From Rhabdothermincola sp037478855 (GTDB taxonomy: Bacteria; Actinomycetota; Acidimicrobiia; Acidimicrobiales; Acidimicrobilacustridaceae): 25,211 nt of DNA. Below are positions 20,787-25,211 of this stretch, in pieces. Every line of letters begins with the position of its first letter. Positions within the stretch are counted from its first letter, which is position 1. A program made the position numbers and the translations under genes. The stretch is taken from positions 1 through 25,211 of the forward strand of contig JBBFLY010000044.1 of assembly GCA_037478855.1 (NCBI GenBank). Reading direction: 5' to 3'. The notes under the pieces were generated by a model, which worked only from the letters and a program-made list of their open reading frames with translations, searched no databases and was not told the DNA's origin.

Positions 20787-22421
20787 ATGCAGCGACTGAG
20801 CGGGCTCGACGCAGGGTTCCTCTACATGGAGACCCCGACGTCGTTCATGCACGTGGCGAGCCTCATGGTGCTCGACCCGTCGACGGCTCCGCACGGGTTC
20901 TCCTTCCAGAGCCTGCGACAGCTCTACGAAGAACGGCTCCACCTGGCCCCTCCGTTCCGCCGGCGGCTGGTCGAGGTGCCGCTCGGGTTGCACCACCCGA
21001 TCTGGATCGAAGATCCCGACTTCGACCTCGACTGGCATCTACGCCACATCGCCGTCCCCGCCCCCGGTGGGATGCGTGAGCTCGCGGAGCTGGCGGGTCA
21101 CCTCGCAGCCATCCCACTCGACCGCTCCCATCCGCTGTGGGAGGTGTGGCTCATCGAGGGGTTGGAGGGCGGCCACGTCGCCTTGCTCAACAAGGTCCAT
21201 CACGCCGCCATCGACGGCGCCTCCGGTGAGGAGCTCATGGTGGCGATCCTCGACCTCACCCCTGAGGTCGAGCGGAAGCCTCCGCCCGAGAAGCCGTGGC
21301 AGCCGGAGCGGGTCCCGAGCGACACCGAGCTGGTGGTTCATGCCCTCGCGTCCATCGCCCAGCAGCCGGTGCGCGCGGTGAAGACCGCCCGGCGGACCTT
21401 GGAGGCTGCGCTGCGGATCCGTGACATCAACCGCCGTCAGCCCAACCAGAAGCCGCCGCCTTCACCGTTCAGCGCGCCACGAACCTCCTTCAACGCGACG
21501 CTCACGCCGCACCGGGCCTTCGCCACGGCCTCCCTGTCGCTCCCGGACGTGAAGATGATCAAGAACGCCCGGGGCACGACGGTGAACGACGTCGTGCTGA
21601 CCATCTGCGCCGGCGCGCTCCGCCACTACCTGGATGCACGCGACGAGCATCCCGACGGACCGCTCGTCGCCATGGTCCCTGTCTCGGTGCGCACCGAGGA
21701 CCAGAAGGGCACGCAGGGAAACCGGGTTTCGTCGATGCTGTGCACCCTCGCCACCGATCTCGACGATCCGCTCGAGCGACTTGATGCGATCCACCGATGC
21801 ATGGCCGTCGCCAAGGAGCAGCAGAACGCGATCGGGGCTGACACCCTGCAGAACTGGGTGGAGTTCGCCGCGCCCGCGGTGGCGGCACAGGCGGCCCGCC
21901 TCTACTCGCGGATGAAGATCGCTGACCACCACCGACCGCTGTTCAACGTCACGATCTCCAACGTGCCGGGCCCGCCGTTCCCGCTCTACGTCGCTGGTGC
22001 ACGCATGCTGGCGACCTACCCGATGGGTCCGATCTTCGACGGCGGTGGGATCAACATCACCGTCATGAGCTACCTGGACAGCCTCGACTTCGGGGTGCTG
22101 GTCTGCCCTGAGCTGATCCCCGATCCGTGGATCATCGCGAATGGCCTCCACGACGCGCTGGAAGAGCTCAAGAAGGCCGTCGACCACGACCGGGTGGCGG
22201 TGCACGCGGGAACGGGCTCACGCACGGGCAAGCGCTCGGGCCCGAGCAGGGGTGCGCGATCGAGCACGGCCGCGGGTGCCCGCAAGCGCTCAGGCACACG
22301 AGCGGGCACGCCAGCGCGCACGAGTCGGGCCACGAGCACGGCGACGTCCGGGCGCGAGGAGGCGGCAGACCGCGAGCAGGCGACCACGACCGACGAGGCG
22401 ACGAAGCGCACCGCACGCTGA
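20787..22421 (+). CDS. wax ester synthase/diacylglycerol acyltransferase (WS/DGAT)
   Basis: A 544-residue acyltransferase that joins acyl-CoA to diacylglycerol or to a fatty alcohol, making triacylglycerol or wax ester storage lipid. The N-terminal MQRLSGLDAGFLYMETPTS is typical. The catalytic motif HHAAIDG is at residues 138-144 (His139 as base, Asp143), within NKVHHAAIDGASGEELM. The second conserved region has TVNDVVLTICAGALR, and the NVTISNVPGPPFPLYVAGA segment confirms the family, as does the PMGPIFDGGGINITVMSY region. A GAAGGAG ribosome site supports the ATG at 20787. The last ~70 residues are a disordered basic Arg/Ser/Thr/Ala tail that is not part of the enzyme fold. The gene is monocistronic. 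Such enzymes are common in actinobacteria that store lipid. Confidence 0.93.
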   Translation: MQRLSGLDAGFLYMETPTSFMHVASLMVLDPSTAPHGFSFQSLRQLYEERLHLAPPFRRRLVEVPLGLHHPIWIEDPDFDLDWHLRHIAVPAPGGMRELAELAGHLAAIPLDRSHPLWEVWLIEGLEGGHVALLNKVHHAAIDGASGEELMVAILDLTPEVERKPPPEKPWQPERVPSDTELVVHALASIAQQPVRAVKTARRTLEAALRIRDINRRQPNQKPPPSPFSAPRTSFNATLTPHRAFATASLSLPDVKMIKNARGTTVNDVVLTICAGALRHYLDARDEHPDGPLVAMVPVSVRTEDQKGTQGNRVSSMLCTLATDLDDPLERLDAIHRCMAVAKEQQNAIGADTLQNWVEFAAPAVAAQAARLYSRMKIADHHRPLFNVTISNVPGPPFPLYVAGARMLATYPMGPIFDGGGINITVMSYLDSLDFGVLVCPELIPDPWIIANGLHDALEELKKAVDHDRVAVHAGTGSRTGKRSGPSRGARSSTAAGARKRSGTRAGTPARTSRATSTATSGREEAADREQATTTDEATKRTAR

Positions 22422-22427
22422 TCGGCC

Positions 22428-22446
22428 CCCTCGCCCGCGTCGAGGG
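22428..22446. terminator. short hairpin between converging WS/DGAT and HIT genes
   Basis: CCCTCG (22428-22433) pairs with CGAGGG (22441-22446) around a 7-base loop, in the 27-base gap between two convergent stops. Suited to serve both directions, but short. Confidence 0.4.
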
Positions 22447-22448
22447 AC

Positions 22449-22871
22449 CTACGACATCGCGGCCCGGAGTCGATCAGCGTAGGCCGCCATCTCGTCCTCA
22501 CCCGCATACGCAAGCCGCGGCCAGAAGAAGCCGCGCAGGCCGTCTCTGCGATTGCGGGGCACCACGTGCACGTGGAGGTGCGGCACGCTCTGGCTGACCC
22601 GGTTGTTGGCGGCCACGAACGAGCCGGCGGCCCCGAGGCCGGACTCCATCGCGGCTGAGAGTCGCTGCGCGACCCGGAAGAAGGGCCCGACCTCGTCGGC
22701 GGGCAGCTCCGCGAGCACCTCCACGTGGCGGCGGGGCACCAGCAAGGTGTGTCCTTTGAACAGCGGCCGGCGATCGAGGAAGGCCACGGACACCTCGTCC
22801 TCATGCACACGGTGGGCGGGCGCAGCACCCACCACGATCGAGCAGAACAGGCAGCCGTCGGTCCCGGACAC
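22449..22871 (-). CDS. HIT-family nucleotide hydrolase/transferase
   Basis: A 140-residue histidine-triad protein, which cleaves nucleotide phosphoramidates or dinucleoside polyphosphates. The active-site motif HLHVHVV is at residues 98-104 (His98, His100, His102), preceded by RRHVEVLAELPADE. A Cys pair CLFC at residues 7-10 suggests the zinc-binding HIT subtype. GTG at 22871 is chosen because a strong GGGGGAGGA site lies directly before it; an ATG at 22940 would add about 23 residues (MKHPLVAPGVDPPPG...) that look non-conserved. The neighbouring PIN-PhoH gene is divergent, about 154 bases away. The exact substrate is unknown. Confidence 0.88.
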   Translation of the reverse strand: MSGTDGCLFCSIVVGAAPAHRVHEDEVSVAFLDRRPLFKGHTLLVPRRHVEVLAELPADEVGPFFRVAQRLSAAMESGLGAAGSFVAANNRVSQSVPHLHVHVVPRNRRDGLRGFFWPRLAYAGEDEMAAYADRLRAAMS

Positions 22872-23025
22872 CCGGTCATCCTCCCCCAGAACGGCTCCCG
22901 GAGGGGGATCCACCCCTGGCGCGACCAGCGGGTGTTTCATGGGCGTCGGTGACCCGTCCCGCACCCGTGTCGAGCCTTCCGCCGGCCACGCGAGGGCCCC
23001 GGGTGCCCGTCCTGTCAGGAGTCCC

Positions 23026-24357
23026 GTGACCGATCCCGTCGTTCCCACGCGCTCGTCCGTCCCCTCCCCGAGGAAGACCTACGTGATCGACACCTCGGTG
23101 CTCCTGGCGGATCCACAGGCGATGTTCCGCTTCGAAGAGCACGAGATCGTCCTCCCGCTGGTGGTGCTGACCGAGCTGGAGGCCAAGCGCCATCATCCTG
23201 AACTGGGCTGGGCCGCCCGTCGGGCGCTCCGCCAGCTTGAGTCGCTGCGCAGGAAGCACCACACGCTGATGCTGCCGGTCCCCGTCACCGAAGTGGGCGG
23301 GACCCTGCGGGTCGAGATCAACCACCAGGACACCGCGGGCCTACCGGAGACCCTCACCCTCGACACCAACGACCATCGCATCCTCGCGGTGGCCCGCAAC
23401 CTGTCGACCGAAGGCCACGATGTCACCTTGGTCACCAAGGACCTCCCGCTGCGCCTCAAGGCGAGCGTGGTGGGGATCGCCGCCGAGGAGTACCGCAACG
23501 AGCTTGCGGAGGACATCTCCTGGACCGGCTTCGTCACGGTCGATGTCCCGGGCGCGGTGATCGACGAGCTGTTCGAGCATCGGGTCATCGACCTCGACGA
23601 GGCCCGCCAGCTCCCCTGTCACACGGGTCTGGCGCTCGTCTCCGGGTCGCAGTCGGCGCTGGGGCGGGTGCACCCCGACAAGCGGGTGCGACTGGTCTCG
23701 CCGGACCGTGAGCTGTTCGGCGTGCGCGGCCGGTCGGCTGAGCAGCGCGTCGCGCTCGACCTGCTCGCTGACGATGAGGTCGGCATCGTGTCGATCGGCG
23801 GCAGCGCCGGGACCGGCAAGAGCGTGCTCGCGCTGGCAGCCGGCTTGGAGGCGGTGCTGGAGCAGCGGTCACACAAGCGGGTCACCGTGTTCCGGCCGAT
23901 CTACGCGGTCGGCGGCCAGGAGCTCGGCTATCTGCCGGGTAGCGCGGACGAGAAGATGTCGCCGTGGGCTCTGGCGGTCACCGACGCGCTCGAGTCGATC
24001 GCCGCACCGGAGGTGATCGAGGAGGTCGCTGCTCGCAACCTGCTCGAGGTGCTGCCCCTGACCCACATCCGCGGCCGTTCGCTCACCGACTCGTTCGTGA
24101 TCATCGACGAGGCCCAGAACCTGGAGCGTTCGGTCCTGCTGACCGCGCTCTCGCGTCTCGGCGTGGGCTCACGGGTGGTGCTCACCCACGATGTCGCCCA
24201 ACGGGACAACCTGCGGGTCGGTCGCCATGACGGCGTGGCGTCGGTGATCGACGCGCTGAAGGGTCACCCGCTGTTCGCGCACATCACCCTGCAGCGCTCG
24301 GAGCGTTCGCCGATCGCGGCGCTGGTGACCGAGTTGCTCGACGGCCCCGGGTTCTGA
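23026..24357 (+). CDS. PIN-domain/PhoH-type ATPase fusion (PhoH2-like)
   Basis: A 443-residue two-domain protein. The N-terminal PIN domain (about 17-150) has the RNase acidic set: Asp22 in YVIDTSVLL, Glu50 in VVLTELE, Asp113/Asp116 in LDTNDHRIL and Asp139 in VTKDLPLR. The C-terminal PhoH domain (about 225-443) has Walker A GGSAGTGKS at 258-266 and Walker B FVIIDEAQ at 357-364, with the conserved HIRGRSLTDSF between them. In mycobacteria such proteins (PhoH2) are reported to unwind and cut RNA. GTG at 23026 lies 4 bases after AGGAG; the next in-frame GTG at 23083 would remove the beginning of the PIN domain. No dedicated antitoxin-like gene precedes it. Identity is secure, the cellular role less so. 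Confidence 0.93.
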   Translation: MTDPVVPTRSSVPSPRKTYVIDTSVLLADPQAMFRFEEHEIVLPLVVLTELEAKRHHPELGWAARRALRQLESLRRKHHTLMLPVPVTEVGGTLRVEINHQDTAGLPETLTLDTNDHRILAVARNLSTEGHDVTLVTKDLPLRLKASVVGIAAEEYRNELAEDISWTGFVTVDVPGAVIDELFEHRVIDLDEARQLPCHTGLALVSGSQSALGRVHPDKRVRLVSPDRELFGVRGRSAEQRVALDLLADDEVGIVSIGGSAGTGKSVLALAAGLEAVLEQRSHKRVTVFRPIYAVGGQELGYLPGSADEKMSPWALAVTDALESIAAPEVIEEVAARNLLEVLPLTHIRGRSLTDSFVIIDEAQNLERSVLLTALSRLGVGSRVVLTHDVAQRDNLRVGRHDGVASVIDALKGHPLFAHITLQRSERSPIAALVTELLDGPGF

Positions 24358-24361
24358 TCGA

Positions 24362-24398
24362 GGCCGGTGGAGCCGGGCCCGGGGCGGCTCCACCGGCC
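24362..24398. terminator. strong bidirectional hairpin after the PhoH gene
   Basis: GGCCGGTGGAGCC (24362-24374) pairs perfectly with GGCTCCACCGGCC (24386-24398) around an 11-base loop. It starts 5 bases after the PhoH stop and lies between two convergent genes, so it can end both transcripts. Confidence 0.75.
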
Positions 24399-24422
24399 GG
24401 CGGCAAGTCGTCTCGGATGGTC

Positions 24423-24454
24423 GGAGCTCGACCCGGGTGGAGCTCGACCCGGGT
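24423..24454. repeat. perfect 16-bp direct repeat, two copies
   Basis: GGAGCTCGACCCGGGT occurs at 24423-24438 and again, without spacer, at 24439-24454. A shorter GGAGCTC follows at 24460. It lies just downstream of the FmdB stop in the convergent gap. Confidence 0.9.
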
Positions 24455-24464
24455 GGATGGGAGC

Positions 24465-24689
24465 TCAGGCCGGGTAGCAGGCGCAGGCGCCGCCGCAGGG
24501 GCCACCTGCAGCAGCCGCTCCTTCGCCGCCCGCCGGAGCGGCCGTACCCACCGAGGCGAACACCGACAGCACCCGACGAGCGCCGTCGTGACCGGCGGGA
24601 CAGGTCGCCGGGTGGTCGGACTCGCTCATGGGACGACGCTGCTCGAACGTGGTGGCGCAGGTGGCACAGCGGTACTCGTAGACGGGCAC
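24465..24689 (-). CDS. FmdB-family zinc-ribbon protein
   Basis: A 74-residue protein of the FmdB family, small putative regulatory zinc ribbons. It opens MPVYEYRCATC, where Cys8 and Cys11 form the first zinc knuckle; the second is CPAGH, with one Cys (Cys30) and a His in place of the usual CxxC. A SESDHPATC stretch and the ARRVLSVFASVG motif follow, and the chain ends in a Gly/Ala-rich tail with three Cys (CGGACAC). GTG at 24689 is chosen because family members begin MP(I/V/T)YEYRC and because TAGCGT lies 7 bases before it; another GTG at 24698 is possible. It is divergent from the broken antitoxin gene. Function beyond the fold is unknown. Confidence 0.8.
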   Translation of the reverse strand: MPVYEYRCATCATTFEQRRPMSESDHPATCPAGHDGARRVLSVFASVGTAAPAGGEGAAAAGGPCGGACACYPA

Positions 24690-24696
24690 GGCGTTC

Positions 24697-24702
24697 ACGC
24701 TA
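24697..24702 (-). promoter_or_regulatory. predicted leaderless -10 element of the FmdB gene (TAGCGT)
   Basis: TAGCGT on the minus strand, then 7 bases, then the GTG at 24689. The hexamer fits the TANNNT pattern seen at other genes in the window and decides between two candidate starts. Confidence 0.45.
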
Positions 24703-24765
24703 CCGCCCTGTCGGACCCGGCGACCACGCCGCGTCCCGACCTGCACCGGCCGATCGCCGCCACGA

Positions 24766-24802
24766 CGGCACCGCTGTAGCACGAGGTACTACAGCGGTGC
24801 CG
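24766..24802. promoter_or_regulatory. 14-bp inverted repeat, likely autoregulatory operator of the antitoxin gene
   Basis: CGGCACCGCTGTAG (24766-24779) and CTACAGCGGTGCCG (24789-24802) are perfect reverse complements separated by 9 bases. The right arm ends on the first base of the antitoxin GTG. The inner part TGTAGCACGAGGTACTACA looks like antitoxin operators of the Phd/YefM class, which repress their own genes. It could also fold as a hairpin in RNA. Confidence 0.65.
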
Positions 24803-25103
24803 TGAGCCGTGAGATCAGCCAACGGGAGCTGCGCAACGAGAGCGGCTGGATCATGCGTGAGCTCGACGAGGGCGAGAGTTCATCATCACCCGGCGAGGCG
24901 TCCCGGTCGGCGAGCTCACTCCACTGCGACGGCACCGCTTCATCGCAGCCGACGCCGCGGTGTCCGTGTTCCGGTCTGCGCCACCGGTCGACTACGAGCG
25001 GCTGCGTCATGACCTCGACCGCCCCCTGATCGTGGACACCCTCGCTACCTATCTAGTGGATGATCGCGCGGAGCGCGCGAATCCCTTGGAACCACTCATC
25101 TAG
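24802..25103 (+). pseudogene. frameshifted Phd/YefM-type antitoxin, toxin missing
   Basis: The first 26 codons from GTG 24802 read SREISQRELRNESGWIMRELDEGES, the usual N-terminus of a Phd/YefM DNA-binding antitoxin. At 24877-24881 (AGTTC) one T seems lost. Read with one extra base, the next frame gives SFIITRRGVPVGELTPLRRH, exactly the family's continuation, then RFIAADAAVSVFRSAPPVDY and ERLRHDLD. This second frame stays open to TAG at 25101-25103. After LRHDLD it reads RPLIVDT, like the start of a PIN toxin, then LATYLVDDRAERANPLEPLI, which I do not recognise. So the gene is broken and its toxin appears deleted or truncated. A sequencing error at the T-run could restore the antitoxin. The GTG has no ribosome site and may be leaderless. 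Confidence 0.75.
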
Positions 25104-25117
25104 GCCTGCGATCTGCA

Positions 25118-25155
25118 CGGTTCGGCCCCCGGGTGACTGCCCGGGGGCCGAACCG
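25118..25155. terminator. perfect 16-bp GC-rich hairpin
   Basis: CGGTTCGGCCCCCGGG (25118-25133) and CCCGGGGGCCGAACCG (25140-25155) are perfect complements with the 6-base loop TGACTG. It begins 15 bases after the stop of the broken antitoxin. There is no T-run, but the stem is the strongest in the window and probably stops transcription; it could also be part of a repeat family. Confidence 0.65.
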
Positions 25156-25211
25156 CGTCCGGGGGGGCGGGTGATGTCCGGGGGTCGGTCCGCGTCCGGG
25201 GGGCCTGGGCC
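25155..25211. repeat. G-rich repeat at the window end
   Basis: GTCCGGGGG units recur (CGTCCGGGGGGG, TGTCCGGGGGTCGG, CGTCCGGGGGG) to the window edge. Similar in style to the G-rich repeat at the window start, but with a different unit. No gene is visible. Confidence 0.5.

Noticed and set aside
25042..25110. CGCGCG-GAG-CGCGCG hairpin and CTAGTGG...CCACTCATCTAG looked like a tRNA end or attachment site
   Set aside because: No acceptor, D or T-arm structure can be drawn, and the arms are only partly complementary.
1..25211. CRISPR arrays, rRNA, tRNA, insertion sequences, prophage genes
   Set aside because: No regularly spaced repeats, transposase, integrase or RNA gene signatures were found on either strand.

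Overview
The window is about 25 kb of very GC-rich DNA (roughly 70%) with densely packed genes on both strands and many GTG starts. The gene content fits a high-GC actinobacterium: an ImuA/ImuB mutasome pair under an actinobacterial-type LexA box, a CofC/FbiD-type enzyme of coenzyme F420 synthesis, a wax ester synthase/diacylglycerol acyltransferase, a PIN-PhoH protein and a short FmdB protein. The overall look is closest to Acidimicrobiia (Ilumatobacter/Iamia-like). That placement is an inference from gene content, not a demonstrated one.

Layout. 1-782: G-rich repeat and a small secreted Asp-rich protein. 869-3304: SOS-controlled imuA-imuB on the minus strand. 3325-4072: a NifU N-terminal-like protein and a small membrane protein with an internal duplication. 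4297-6957: a fatty-acid desaturase and an acyl-CoA dehydrogenase, each with a perfect palindromic operator upstream. 6958-8034: RNase HII, followed by what looks like a gene remnant. 8130-9839: an orphan family-5 solute-binding lipoprotein. 9969-10982: a small conserved-looking protein, a GYD-domain protein and an RpiB-like isomerase. 11006-13645: a GH38 alpha-mannosidase. 13664-18562: a three-gene minus-strand operon of gpsA, a large six-hairpin-glycosidase-like protein of unknown function, and a class III nucleotide cyclase with a long C-terminal coiled coil. 18588-19921: cofC translationally coupled to a PIG-L family deacetylase. 20009-20548: two small divergent proteins. 20787-22421: WS/DGAT acyltransferase. 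22449-24357: HIT protein and PIN-PhoH protein. 24465-25103: FmdB protein and a frameshifted Phd/YefM-type antitoxin with a strong operator-like inverted repeat. The window closes with a perfect 16-bp hairpin and G-rich repeats.

How the genes relate. Several serve lipid metabolism: the desaturase, the acyl-CoA dehydrogenase, gpsA (glycerol-3-phosphate for glycerolipids) and the WS/DGAT enzyme (storage lipid). The two palindromes in front of the desaturase and the dehydrogenase suggest control by TetR-type lipid regulators. A second theme is DNA and RNA maintenance: imuAB, rnhB, PhoH and HIT.

The most useful non-gene signal is promoter architecture. At least seven start codons sit 6-7 bases after a TANNNT (or GATACT) hexamer, which predicts leaderless transcripts. 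At two divergent gene pairs (10989-10998 and 18569-18578) the two -10 hexamers overlap on one shared TA step, so the pair would compete for one polymerase site. At the SOS promoter the same spacing puts the transcription start on a 6-codon mini-ORF whose stop overlaps the imuA start. I see no clear new defence or mobile system. The best candidates for undescribed biology are this promoter architecture, the gpsA/unknown/cyclase operon and the coupled cofC/PIG-L pair.
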